DNA of 64,000 nucleotides from Bradyrhizobiaceae bacterium Ga0074131 (lineage in GTDB: Bacteria; Pseudomonadota; Alphaproteobacteria; Rhizobiales; Xanthobacteraceae): NCBI GenBank assembly GCA_001464035.1, contig LNEC01000006.1:186001-250000 (forward strand), given 5' to 3'. Positions 1 through 8,654 of the stretch are shown here, piece after piece. A program made the position numbers and the translations under genes. Within the stretch, counting starts at the first letter, position 1. The number at the start of each line of letters is the position of its first letter. Below the pieces are notes generated by a model. The model did not search any database. It was not told where the DNA came from and saw only the letters and a list, made by a program, of their open reading frames with translations.

Positions 1-377
1 ACGGATTCGTCGATCTCGCCGCGCGACAGCGGCGGGCGATGGAAAACAAGGCCGGCCTTGACGTTCTCGGCGCAGCTCATGCCTTTGAGCACCCGAACCA
101 GTTGAAACGTGCGGGCGAGGCCGAGACGCGCGATGCGATGAGCCGGCATGCCATTGATGGCCTGCCCGGCAAACCGGATGGTACCGGAGTCCGGACGCAG
201 CACGCCCGAAATCAGATTGAGCGCCGTCGTCTTGCCGGAGCCATTGGGACCGAGCAGCCCGACGATTTCGCCTGAATGCACCGCCAAGTCGATGACATTT
301 ACCGCGACCAGCCCGCCGAAGGCGCGGGTCAACGCCGATACTTCCAGCACGGGCGCGGATGACGCGAGGACCGTCAT
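1..377 (-). CDS. livG: Branched-chain amino acid-type ABC transporter ATP-binding protein, LivG-like (partial)
   Basis: ATPase subunit of a Liv/HAAT-type importer; it would power uptake through the LivH/LivM-like permeases encoded just upstream of it. Only the first 125 residues are present, because the left edge of the window cuts the gene. A Walker A motif, GPNGSGKT, lies at residues 43-50, followed by LARTFQLVRVL, the typical LivG Q-loop region. The ATG at 377-375 overlaps the stop of the livM-like gene by four bases (ATGA), so translation is probably coupled. A LivF-type second ATPase would be expected further left, outside the window. The family assignment is firm; the substrate is not known, and amino acids are only the default guess for this family. 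Confidence 0.9.
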   Translation of the reverse strand, partial: MTVLASSAPVLEVSALTRAFGGLVAVNVIDLAVHSGEIVGLLGPNGSGKTTALNLISGVLRPDSGTIRFAGQAINGMPAHRIARLGLARTFQLVRVLKGMSCAENVKAGLVFHRPPLSRGEIDES

Positions 378-1312
378 GCCTGCACCGGTGGCGCTGCCGC
401 CCGCCGGCGGCTGACGCGCTCCCACAATCCGGCCACCCCTGTTGGCAGCGCGTAGACGATCAGCAGGAACACGACGCCGATGATCAGGGTCGAGGTAGCG
501 GGAAAGCGCGCCGACAGAAACTCGAACAGCAGCGTCAGCGGGATCGCGCCGACCGCCGGCCCCCACAGCCGATGCGCGCCGCCGAGCAGCGCCATGATCA
601 CGACCTGAAACGAAATCGTCGGGTTGAACGCAATCGAAGGTTCGATATAGGTCCAGCGCGGCGCCATGATCGCGCCGACCAGGGTGATGAAGACCGCGCT
701 GATCGCAAACAGCGTCACCTTGGCCAGCGTGACATTGATCCCGCAGTGCTTCGCCACCGTCTCGTCCTCGCCGATGATGCGAAGCGCGAAGCCGAGGCGC
801 GAGCGCGCGATCAGCCAGCCGATCGCGAACACCGCGACCGCGAGCCCGAGCAGCTGCCAGAAGATGTCGTTCTGGGTGATATCGACGAACACATAGCGGC
901 CGAGCACCCGCGTCTTGTTGACCTCGTACCAGATCACAAGCTGACGGACGAGTTCGGCGAGGCCAAAGGTGAAAATCACGAAATGCAGACCGCTCAGCCG
1001 CAGCGTCGAAATTCCCACGATCACCGCCATCAGCGCGCCGATCGCAGCCGCGATCAACAGCACGAGCGGCCATGCCAGCACCTCGCCGAGCACCGCCACG
1101 ATATAGGCGCCGACGCCGAAGAACGCGGTGGTCGCCAGCGATACGTAGCGTGTCGGCCCGGAGAACAACCCCCATGCGGTGGCAAGCACGGTGAATTGCA
1201 GCAGGCTGATCGCGAGCGAGAGATAATAGGCATCGGCGTAGCGCGGCAGCAGCGCCAGCACCACGAGGCCTGCGCCAACTGCGATTACCGCTGCGATGTG
1301 CGTCGGGCTCAC
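374..1312 (-). CDS. livM: Branched-chain amino acid-type ABC transporter permease, LivM-like
   Basis: Inner-membrane permease of 312 residues with about eight to ten hydrophobic segments. It carries the GEDETVAKHCGIN stretch that corresponds to the EAA-type ATPase-contact loop of LivM proteins (compare GENEIAA-like sequences in homologues). It begins with GTG at 1312-1310, overlapping the livH-like stop by four bases, and ends overlapping the livG-like start, so the permeases and ATPase form one translationally coupled operon with the binding-protein gene upstream. Length is normal for the family. The substrate cannot be read from the sequence. Confidence 0.9.
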   Translation of the reverse strand: MSPTHIAAVIAVGAGLVVLALLPRYADAYYLSLAISLLQFTVLATAWGLFSGPTRYVSLATTAFFGVGAYIVAVLGEVLAWPLVLLIAAAIGALMAVIVGISTLRLSGLHFVIFTFGLAELVRQLVIWYEVNKTRVLGRYVFVDITQNDIFWQLLGLAVAVFAIGWLIARSRLGFALRIIGEDETVAKHCGINVTLAKVTLFAISAVFITLVGAIMAPRWTYIEPSIAFNPTISFQVVIMALLGGAHRLWGPAVGAIPLTLLFEFLSARFPATSTLIIGVVFLLIVYALPTGVAGLWERVSRRRAAAPPVQA

Positions 1313-2178
1313 CGCTGTGCCCTTCCGAACAGGCCTGCCGGCTTGACCAGCAGGACGCCGAGAAACAACGCGAAGTTCACCGCCAGCGTCAGCCCGGGAT
1401 CGACGAAGGTCGCCACCAGGGATTCACTGAGGCCGAGGGCCAATCCTGCGACGAGGCAACCGAGCAGATTGCCGACGCCGCCCATTACCACCACCATCAG
1501 CGCCTTCATGGTGAAGATCACGCCCGACGACGCGCTGAAGGTGAGGAACATGCTGACCAGCACGCCGGCCGCGGCCACCATCGCGCCGCCCAGTGCAAAA
1601 GCGAAAGCCGACATCGAGGTCACGTCGATCGCCACCAGCCGCGCAGCCTGGGGATCGACCGCCACGGCGCGAATGGCGGTGCCGAACCGGGTGCGGGTCA
1701 GCGCAACATACAGCGCCAGCCCGAACAGCACCGCAAGGCCGAAGGCGACCAGCCGGTTCAGCGCCAGGGTCTCGCCGAACAGCGTGACCGGAATGGAAAG
1801 GAACGAGTAGCTGAAATAGGCTCCGCCAAACATCGTGAGCATGATGCCCTGAACGATGAACATCATGCCGAAAGTGGCCAGCAGGCTGTCGACTTCCAGT
1901 GCGTCGCGTGTGGCCGCCCGGCGCACCAGCGGCGTGAGCAGGAACCGATAAAGAACAATGCTCACGCCGAAGCCGATAGGGACGACGATCGCCAGCCCCA
2001 GCAGCGGATTCAATGCCCATCCCGTGAACAGCCAGTAGGAGGCAAAGGACGCCGCGACGAGAAACTCGCCGTACGACAGGTTCATGATGCGCGCCACGCC
2101 ATACTGCAGCGTCAAGCCCATGGCGATCAGCGCATACATGCCCCCGAGCATGAGACCGGTGAAGATGGCGTTGGTCAT
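1309..2178 (-). CDS. livH: Branched-chain amino acid-type ABC transporter permease, LivH-like
   Basis: Second inner-membrane permease (289 residues). It begins with GLMLGGMYALIAMGLTLQYG, the N-terminal signature of LivH proteins, and contains the AVAVDPQAARLVAIDV cytoplasmic loop that docks on the ATPase. The start is an ATG at 2178, 30 bases after the stop of the binding-protein gene, and the end overlaps the livM-like start. The order binding protein-livH-livM-livG on one strand is the usual HAAT operon layout. It forms a heterodimeric pore with the LivM-like protein. Confidence 0.9.
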   Translation of the reverse strand: MTNAIFTGLMLGGMYALIAMGLTLQYGVARIMNLSYGEFLVAASFASYWLFTGWALNPLLGLAIVVPIGFGVSIVLYRFLLTPLVRRAATRDALEVDSLLATFGMMFIVQGIMLTMFGGAYFSYSFLSIPVTLFGETLALNRLVAFGLAVLFGLALYVALTRTRFGTAIRAVAVDPQAARLVAIDVTSMSAFAFALGGAMVAAAGVLVSMFLTFSASSGVIFTMKALMVVVMGGVGNLLGCLVAGLALGLSESLVATFVDPGLTLAVNFALFLGVLLVKPAGLFGRAQR

Positions 2179-2208
2179 TCCTTCATGTCTGCTGCGGCGA
2201 TCCTGCGA

Positions 2209-3435
2209 TCACGGCGCCTTCCATGCCGGCTTGGGAACGATCGGGGTGCGCGCGCCTTCGTTGCTGGCCGGGCCGACGCCGTAGAAGTCGCCGCCCTGCC
2301 ACTGTCCAACCCACCAATGCTTGGTCGGCAGGTTGTTCTCCAGTTTGACCTTGCCGATCACGGTGTCGAAGGTCCCGCTCTGCAGGTCCTTGATGACCGC
2401 CTCGCGGTCGATCTTGCCGACCCGTTCGATCGCCTGCTGCAGCATCTGCAGACTGGCATAGGTCACCGCACTGGCCCAGCGATCCGGCTCGGCGCCATTG
2501 GCCGATGCCGCCTTGTGGCGCACCAGGTAATCCTTGATCGCAGCGCTGTCGCCGCTCCAGCCTCCGATCCCCATCACGCCCTCGGTGTTGGCACCGAACT
2601 TCCCCTTGTAGAGCGGAAACGCGGTGCCGACGCCGGTGTAGAAGATTTTCGGGTTGAAACCGGCAATCCTCGCCTGTTCGGTAATCCCGAGCGTATCCGG
2701 CGGATAGCTGAATGCGATGAAGACATCGGGGTTCAGCGCCTTGGCCTCGTTGACCAGGGGACTGAGATCCTGGGTGCCGACGGGATAGGTCTTGTCATAG
2801 ACGAGCTTGAAATTGGCCTTGGTGAGCGCCGGCCGTGCCGCAGCCGAAAGGTCGATGCCGAACCCGTCGGCCACGCTGACCATCGCGACGGTGTCGCCGA
2901 TCTTGCCCTCACCGCGCAGCTTGACCAGGAGCTCGACCAGCGTGTTGGACGCGCCCGAGCTGGTGCCGAGCAACCAGAAACTGTTGGGCCAGCGCTTGGC
3001 CAGTTCAGGCGCCCGGTCGGTGACCGCCGTGGAAGCCAGATGCGGGTAGCCGGCCTTGTTCAGGATCGGTCCGACCGCAAGATTGAGGCCGGTGCCCCAG
3101 GGCGGCAGGATGAAATCGACCTTGTCCTGGGTGATCAGCCGGTCCAGCGCCTTGGCCGCCTCTTCCGCGCTGGATCGGTCATCGTACTGCACGACCTCGA
3201 TCGGCACCCGCTTGTCGCCGAGCTTCAGACCGCCCGCGGCATTTACTTCCTTCACCCACATTTCATAATTGGGCAGCGTCGTCACCGCGGCGCCGCCGGC
3301 GTTCGGCCCGGTGCGTGACAGGGCGTAGCCGATCTTGACCGAACTCTGCGCCAGGACCGGCTCGACCGCCGACAAACTGGCAACCCCGGCGATCGCGGCC
3401 AATCCCGCTGCCAGGCGTGTGACTGATGAAACCAT
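2209..3435 (-). CDS. Periplasmic substrate-binding protein of the Liv-type ABC transporter
   Basis: A 408-residue exported solute receptor (periplasmic binding protein type 1 fold). A Sec signal peptide is visible at residues 1-29, ending ...VEPVLAQ before SSVKIGYALSRTG, the usual first strand and ligand loop of LivK-like proteins. I chose the ATG at 3435 instead of one 18 bases upstream because GGAGGAG lies just before it and the signal peptide then begins correctly. It is the first gene of the operon that continues into livH, livM and livG. The divergent AraC-type gene about 160 bases away is its likely regulator. The substrate is unknown: this branch of binding proteins includes receptors for amides, aromatic acids and short organic acids as well as amino acids. 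Confidence 0.88.
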   Translation of the reverse strand: MVSSVTRLAAGLAAIAGVASLSAVEPVLAQSSVKIGYALSRTGPNAGGAAVTTLPNYEMWVKEVNAAGGLKLGDKRVPIEVVQYDDRSSAEEAAKALDRLITQDKVDFILPPWGTGLNLAVGPILNKAGYPHLASTAVTDRAPELAKRWPNSFWLLGTSSGASNTLVELLVKLRGEGKIGDTVAMVSVADGFGIDLSAAARPALTKANFKLVYDKTYPVGTQDLSPLVNEAKALNPDVFIAFSYPPDTLGITEQARIAGFNPKIFYTGVGTAFPLYKGKFGANTEGVMGIGGWSGDSAAIKDYLVRHKAASANGAEPDRWASAVTYASLQMLQQAIERVGKIDREAVIKDLQSGTFDTVIGKVKLENNLPTKHWWVGQWQGGDFYGVGPASNEGARTPIVPKPAWKAP

Positions 3436-3597
3436 GTTCTCCTCCCAGAGCACTTTCGTCCGTCGCCTTGAATGGCGTTCGACGCCTGCAGACTAGTCGA
3501 GTGGTTCCGACAAGAGATTGGACGTATCCGGGCAAAGATTGTACTATTTCTTCGAACTCCTCCGGTTGCGAGCAACGGATTGTCTCAGGTCGATGGC

Positions 3598-4509
3598 ATG
3601 ATGCCCGCCTTCCGGCAGGCCGGCTACGTCGAGCAGGCGGGTTCGGCGCTGCATGCGGAAGGTTTTTCCGGCGGGCTCGCTCCCCGCCACTGGGTCATCC
3701 AGCAGGATGATAACAAGCGCGCGCATCTGCTCGTCATCGAGACAAGGAGCGGCTCCGCGGTGCTGCGGGGCACCGTCGTGACGTTTGCGGCCCCCGCCGC
3801 GCTCTGGTTACCGGGCGAGGCCGAGGGCGGTCTCAGCGTGGAAGCCGGAGCGCAAGGATACTTCGTCGCGCTTTCGGAAGACCTGCTGACGCGAACCGTG
3901 GCCGGCAGCCCCGAGGCCCTGCACCTGCGGCGCACCACCGATCGCCTGGTGATGTTAAGCGGCGCGCAGATCGATGGCGCACTCGGCGCGATCACGAACG
4001 CCTGCGCGATGCTGGTGCGGGAGCTGCGGGTACCGCAACGCGGCAGCATGACGATGATCGCGTCCCACGTGCTGCAGCTTTGCCTGCATTTATGGCGCTC
4101 GGCGGCCCCGGATGAATCCGGCAGCGAAGATGCGCTACGCGGCGACGGACCGCGGCTGGTGGGAAATTTCCTGCAGATGGTGGAGCTGCATTACCGCGAT
4201 GGGTGGCCGATCTCGCGTTATGCGGCAGCGCTTGGCGTCACCGAGGACAGGCTGCATGCGCATTGCAAACGTGAAAAAGCCCGCAGCCCGCGCGCCATCG
4301 TCCACGAACGATTGATTCACGAAGCCTGCACCCGACTGCAACAACTGGATCTGCCGGTTGAGCAGATCGGCTACGGCCTCGGCTTTCGGGATCCGGCCTA
4401 TTTCAACCGCTTCTTTCGCAAGCACCGCGGCGACTCACCTGGCGTTTATCGGCGCCGCGCCAGGCTGGAGCAGGCAAAACAGGGCCCCTCTTACGCAGCT
4501 TGGCCGTAG
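3598..4509 (+). CDS. AraC-family transcriptional regulator
   Basis: A 303-residue regulator. The N-terminal two thirds resembles the cupin-like effector domain of AraC proteins (WLPGEAEGGLSVEAG region). The last 100 residues form the double helix-turn-helix domain, with the signature LPVEQIGYGLGFRDPAYFNRFF, in which the F-x-D-P-x-Y-F-N-R-F-F run is diagnostic. A longer reading frame begins at 3472, but the first 42 residues look unrelated; ATG codons at 3598 and 3601 fit the domain better, although no strong Shine-Dalgarno site marks either. The gene is divergent from the Liv-type transporter operon and followed by a ThDP enzyme on the same strand. It probably controls one or both in response to the transported compound. 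That role is inference. Confidence 0.85.
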   Translation: MMPAFRQAGYVEQAGSALHAEGFSGGLAPRHWVIQQDDNKRAHLLVIETRSGSAVLRGTVVTFAAPAALWLPGEAEGGLSVEAGAQGYFVALSEDLLTRTVAGSPEALHLRRTTDRLVMLSGAQIDGALGAITNACAMLVRELRVPQRGSMTMIASHVLQLCLHLWRSAAPDESGSEDALRGDGPRLVGNFLQMVELHYRDGWPISRYAAALGVTEDRLHAHCKREKARSPRAIVHERLIHEACTRLQQLDLPVEQIGYGLGFRDPAYFNRFFRKHRGDSPGVYRRRARLEQAKQGPSYAAWP

Positions 4510-4693
4510 CGTTCGCTCACCCAAGATGGGCGACCGGCGTCTGTTCGAGGAGGTTTCGGAGGCGGAAGCCGCAGCGGCGGCGCTGTGACAAATGCCTCAC
4601 ACTCCGGCCAGATTGACCCAAAGACCTCAAACGAGGGATATAGCCATACCAGCGGCGATGCCGTTCAAGCCTGCTCTCCTGGAGAACTATCCG

Positions 4694-6400
4694 ATGACCC
4701 TGCCCTTTTCCAATGCGCGCACCGGCGGCAAGATCCTGGTCGATCAGCTCCTGATCCACGGCGCGGACATGGCCTTCTGCGTGCCGGGCGAGAGCTATCT
4801 GGAAGTGCTGGATGCGCTGTTCGACTTGCGCGACCGCTTCAAGCTCGTCAACGCCCGCCACGAGGCCGGCGCCGCCAACATGGCCGAGGCCTACGGCAAG
4901 CTGACCGGCAAGCCCGGAATCTGCATGGTAACGCGCGGCCCGGGCGCCTGCCACGCCGCGGTCGGCGTCCACACCGCCTTCCAGGATTCGACGCCGATGA
5001 TCATGCTGATCGGCCAGGTCGGCCGCGACATGATGGACCGCGAGGCGTTTCAGGAAATCGATTACCGCCAGATGTTCGGCCCGGTCGCCAAATGGGCGGC
5101 GCAGATCGACGTCACCGCGCGGATTCCCGAATACATTGCGCGCGCTTTCCACATCGCGACCTCGGGCCGCCCGGGCCCGGTAGTGCTGGCGCTACCCGAG
5201 GACATGCTGACCGAGGTGACGCAGTCCGGCGACGCGGTTTGTTATCGTGCAACGCAACCGTCCCCCCCTGCGCAGGTCTTCCCCCAAATTCGCGAACTGC
5301 TCGAGGATGCCAAGAAGCCGATGATCCTGGTCGGAGGTCCTGGCTGGAGCGACCGCGCTTGCGCCCAGTTGCAGGGCTTTGCCGAAGCCAACGGAGTTCC
5401 CGTTGCGACCTCGTTCCGCCGGCAGGATATTCTGGACAACCGGTCGTCATGCTTTGCCGGCGATCTCGGCACCTCCGGACCACCCGCCCTGGTGCAGCGC
5501 TTCAAGGAAGCCGATCTGTTGTTCGTGATCGGTGCACGGCTCGGCGAAATGACCACCCAGGGCTATAGCATTCTCTCGGCGCCAAGGGCCCGGCCGAAAC
5601 TGGTCCATGTCCACGCCGACGCCAACGAGCTCGGAAAGGTGTTCACGCCGGATATCGCGGTGCAATCCTCCTCCGACAACTTCATGGCCGGCCTCACCGA
5701 TGTCAGCTGGTTCGATGCGGACCGCTGGCGCGGCTGGCGCGATTCCGCCCGCGCCGACTATCTCAACGCGGTCGCGCCGCCCGCCTGCAGCCAGGCGCTG
5801 GATGTCGCAGCCACGATGATCGAGCTCGGCAAACGGCTCGGCGACGACGCCATCGTCACGCTGGACGCCGGCAATCACACCGGCTGGCCGCAGCGCTATC
5901 TGACCTACGCCCGGCCGGGCCGCCAGATCGGGCCCACCAATGGCGCGATGGGCTATTCGGTGCCGGCGGCCGTAGCGGCATCGCTGGTCCATCCGGATCG
6001 CACGGTGATCGGCTGCGTCGGCGACGGCGGCTTCATGATGAGCGGACAGGAAATCTCGACCGCTGTGCAGCACGGCGGCAAGCCGATCATCCTGCTGTTC
6101 AACAACAACATGTACGGCACCATCCGCATGCATCAGGAGCGCGAGCACCCCTCCCGCGTCGTCGGGACCGACCTCGTCAATCCTGACTTCGTGGCGATGG
6201 CGGAGGCGATGGGGGCGCATGCCGAACGCATTACCCGCACCGCGGATTTTGCACCGGCGTTGGAGCGCGCCATCACGGCGGGGCGTCCTGCGCTGATTGA
6301 ACTGTGCACCGATCCGGAGCAGATTTCGACGCGAACCACCATTACCAAGCTGAGGGTGGCGTCCGAACAGCGGCGCGTACAAGCCGCCGCCGGTGAATAA
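4694..6400 (+). CDS. Thiamine diphosphate-dependent enzyme, acetolactate synthase/benzoylformate decarboxylase superfamily
   Basis: A 568-residue ThDP enzyme with the three-domain layout of the POX/AHAS family. The N-terminal Pyr domain has the catalytic glutamate in NARHEAGAANMAEAYGK. A central domain follows near residues 195-330. The C-terminal PP domain has GDGGFMMSGQE followed after about 16 residues by FNNNMYGTIR, which together form the GDG-N/N ThDP and magnesium motif. The start at 4694 follows GGAGAA and begins at the first conserved residues; the in-frame ATG at 4592 would add 34 residues without a recognisable domain. True biosynthetic acetolactate synthase normally has an ilvH partner next to it, which is absent, so a catabolic 2-oxoacid decarboxylase or carboligase is more likely. 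The reaction is not established. Confidence 0.85.
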   Translation: MTLPFSNARTGGKILVDQLLIHGADMAFCVPGESYLEVLDALFDLRDRFKLVNARHEAGAANMAEAYGKLTGKPGICMVTRGPGACHAAVGVHTAFQDSTPMIMLIGQVGRDMMDREAFQEIDYRQMFGPVAKWAAQIDVTARIPEYIARAFHIATSGRPGPVVLALPEDMLTEVTQSGDAVCYRATQPSPPAQVFPQIRELLEDAKKPMILVGGPGWSDRACAQLQGFAEANGVPVATSFRRQDILDNRSSCFAGDLGTSGPPALVQRFKEADLLFVIGARLGEMTTQGYSILSAPRARPKLVHVHADANELGKVFTPDIAVQSSSDNFMAGLTDVSWFDADRWRGWRDSARADYLNAVAPPACSQALDVAATMIELGKRLGDDAIVTLDAGNHTGWPQRYLTYARPGRQIGPTNGAMGYSVPAAVAASLVHPDRTVIGCVGDGGFMMSGQEISTAVQHGGKPIILLFNNNMYGTIRMHQEREHPSRVVGTDLVNPDFVAMAEAMGAHAERITRTADFAPALERAITAGRPALIELCTDPEQISTRTTITKLRVASEQRRVQAAAGE

Positions 6401-6402
6401 GG

Positions 6403-6615
6403 TCAGGACGGAAAATCGGCCTGTTTGACCTGAATTCGATCGGCGTGCAACGACCACTCGTAAAGCGACTGTGTTTCGCAGAATTTCTTCTTCGCCAGTT
6501 CCGTGGCGTCGCCTTCATTGGAAGCGTCTACCTCCACGGTGCACTGGCAGACCTCGGATTGTCGGCCGTTCTCGCCGAGCACATCCTTCATGAATCGAAC
6601 GACAAATCGCGACAT
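6403..6615 (-). CDS. Small conserved-looking hypothetical protein
   Basis: A 70-residue cytosolic protein beginning MSRFVVRFMKDVLGENG. The start at 6615 is preceded by AAGGGAAGG at good spacing; an upstream in-frame ATG would include the ribosome-binding site itself. It has no signal peptide or membrane segment. The composition is mixed, with three Cys (two in a CQC motif) and a predicted beta-alpha pattern (VRFMKDVLG; CTVEVDASNEGDATELAKKKF). The gene converges on the preceding ThDP enzyme gene with only two bases between their stops. Function is unknown; the pattern resembles the short proteins that rhizobial genomes keep as DUFs, but I cannot name one. Confidence 0.6.
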   Translation of the reverse strand: MSRFVVRFMKDVLGENGRQSEVCQCTVEVDASNEGDATELAKKKFCETQSLYEWSLHADRIQVKQADFPS

Positions 6616-6837
6616 GGAACCTTCCCTTCGCGGCTGCAACAAGCAGGTCAAGTATCTCTATCGCAAGGAGAGGGGTGACCGATATCAAAAGCGCGGCATT
6701 GGACGCCTGGAAGAGCCTGCGTGCCGGCCGACGCAGGATGGCGGCGATGGCCACATGGATTTGTTGTCGCGTCAACGCAGCTGCGACTCTCTACTAAAAA
6801 TCTCCCTCGCGCGTACCGGTCCGCCGACCCGGGCCCT

Positions 6838-7887
6838 TCAGCCCGGCGTAAACCCGAAAGCCCGCTCGAAACGTTTTGAGTAGGCGGGCCATACCTCGGG
6901 ATTAATCAGGCGCGGCGGCCGCTTGCCGTCGAGTGCGTTGAGCATTTGCTCGGCAGCGATCCGGCCCATATTGGCCCGCGCCTCCTTGGTCACTCCGGCG
7001 GTGTGCGGGCTCGCCAGCACGTTGTCGAACTGCAGCAGCGGATGGTTCGGCGGCGGCGGCTCCTTGTCCCAGACATCGAGGCCCGCGCCGGCGATGCGCT
7101 TGTCACGCAGCACCTCAAACAGCGCCGCTTCATCATGGATAAAGCCCCTCGCGGTGGTGATGAAATACGCATGCGGCTGCATCAGCGCGAATTCGCGCGC
7201 GCCGATCATGCCGCGGCTTGCCTTGGTCAACGGACAATTGATCGAGACGTAATCCGAGCGGCGCATCACTTCGTCGAGTTCGACCTTCTCGCCGCCGCGC
7301 GCCGCCATCTCGGTTGCCGACAGGTAGGGGTCGTAGGCCAGCACCTTCATGCCGAGCAGGCCGCTGCAGAGTTCGGCGAGGCGGCCACCGACATTGCCGA
7401 GCCCGACGATGCCGATGGTCTTACCCCGCGCCTCGGTGCCGGTCAGGGTGTTGCGGTTGACATTGGGATCGCGCCGCAGCGCGCGGTCGGCTTCAATGAT
7501 GCGCTTCGACAAGGTGAGCAGCATGCCGAGCGCATGTTCGGCGACGGAGTGGGCGTTGCCGCCGGACTGATTGACCACCAGAACACCCGCTGCCGTGCAG
7601 GCCTCGACATCGACGGGATCATAGCCTGCGCCGTTGCTGGAGACGATCAGCAGGTTCGGCGCGCGTTTCAACAGGTCACCGTGAACGTGAAAGTGGCCTG
7701 CGAGTTCGTCGCGCGCCGCGCCGACCTGATAGGCATGCGCGTCGGCCAGGATCGGCGCGAACACTTCTTCGGCGGTTTCGTTCTCCAGCCGGTCGAGCCG
7801 CACGTCAGGCCGCGCCGCCAGCATTTCGACATAGATCGGATGCGCCAGGTATTTGACGTAGAACACGCGTTTGTTATTCGCGGACAT
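6838..7887 (-). CDS. D-isomer-specific 2-hydroxyacid dehydrogenase, NAD-binding
   Basis: A 349-residue oxidoreductase that interconverts a D-2-hydroxyacid and its 2-oxoacid. The NAD-binding Rossmann motif is GKTIGIVGLGNVGGRLA. The substrate-binding arginine and catalytic glutamate regions appear as ITTARGFIHDEAAL and AGLDVWDKEP, and the catalytic histidine as SPHTAGVT. The start at 7887 (MSANNKRVFYVKY) gives the expected first strand; the longer frame adds 31 unrelated residues. It is close to SerA-like and glyoxylate/hydroxypyruvate reductase-like proteins but lacks an ACT domain. It diverges from the two-subunit ThDP decarboxylase that follows, a pairing that would make sense for a 2-hydroxyacid to 2-oxoacid to aldehyde route. 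Confidence 0.88.
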   Translation of the reverse strand: MSANNKRVFYVKYLAHPIYVEMLAARPDVRLDRLENETAEEVFAPILADAHAYQVGAARDELAGHFHVHGDLLKRAPNLLIVSSNGAGYDPVDVEACTAAGVLVVNQSGGNAHSVAEHALGMLLTLSKRIIEADRALRRDPNVNRNTLTGTEARGKTIGIVGLGNVGGRLAELCSGLLGMKVLAYDPYLSATEMAARGGEKVELDEVMRRSDYVSINCPLTKASRGMIGAREFALMQPHAYFITTARGFIHDEAALFEVLRDKRIAGAGLDVWDKEPPPPNHPLLQFDNVLASPHTAGVTKEARANMGRIAAEQMLNALDGKRPPRLINPEVWPAYSKRFERAFGFTPG

Positions 7888-8088
7888 GGTTGATCGGGCC
7901 TTCGGTTCGGGAAGCCATGGGTCGCCGCTGCGATCAGCGCATGTTGACAATCCCCGCGATCGCGTCAAGTTTTGCCGCAACGAAACGACGCCGCGATCTC
8001 AGAAAGATCGCTTCAAGTTTCGGCACATCGACAGGACGGTCGCGATCACGTCGCGAACCAAAATCGGCGCAAAACAAGGGATAATGAG

Positions 8089-8646
8089 ATGGCGCCTGCC
8101 GGGACACCGCCAGTACCACAGCCTGCTCCGGAGAAGAGCTGGCACGACGTGGCGCTGCAAGCGCTCAAGCGCAACGATATCCGACTGGTGCCCTACGTTC
8201 CCGACCGCATACTGACGACGCTGATCCGGAATATCCACGCCGATCCGTTTTTCACCACCTTCCCTACCGCGCGGGAGGAAGAAGCGGTCGGCATCGTCGC
8301 CGGCGCCTGGATGGCCGGCATGCGCGGCGCCGTGCTGATGCAGACCTCCGGCTTCGCGACGCTGCCAAATGTGCTGGCCTCGCTGGCGATCCCCTACCAG
8401 ATTCCGCTGATCATGTTCGTCTCGGAGCGTGGCACGCTCGGCGAATTTAATTACGGGCAGTCGCTGGTCGGCCGCACCATGCGGCCGGTGCTGGATTCGC
8501 TGGCGATGGAGCATCACACCTGCACCCGGCTCGACGAATTCGAGTTCATCGCCGATCGATCGATCAAGCAGGCCATTACGACGCAAGCGCCGGTGGCGCT
8601 GATCCTGTCGCCGCTTCTGACCGGCGGCAAAGTCTTCGACAAGTGA
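8089..8646 (+). CDS. ThDP-dependent decarboxylase, Pyr-domain (alpha) subunit, sulfopyruvate/phosphonopyruvate decarboxylase type
   Basis: A 185-residue protein equal to only the N-terminal Pyr domain of a ThDP decarboxylase. The activating glutamate lies in FPTAREEEAVGIVAGAWMAG, and MQTSGFATLPNVLASL is the typical following helix. The ATG at 8089 is preceded by CAAGGG. It is completed by the adjacent gene, which supplies the ThDP-binding domain. Split architecture is known in sulfopyruvate decarboxylase (ComD/ComE) and some phosphonopyruvate decarboxylase relatives. Sulfonate or phosphonate use is possible, but no other sulfonate gene (for example xsc or suyAB) is present, so the 2-oxoacid substrate is open. 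Confidence 0.82.
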   Translation: MAPAGTPPVPQPAPEKSWHDVALQALKRNDIRLVPYVPDRILTTLIRNIHADPFFTTFPTAREEEAVGIVAGAWMAGMRGAVLMQTSGFATLPNVLASLAIPYQIPLIMFVSERGTLGEFNYGQSLVGRTMRPVLDSLAMEHHTCTRLDEFEFIADRSIKQAITTQAPVALILSPLLTGGKVFDK

Positions 8647-8654
8647 GTGAAGCC

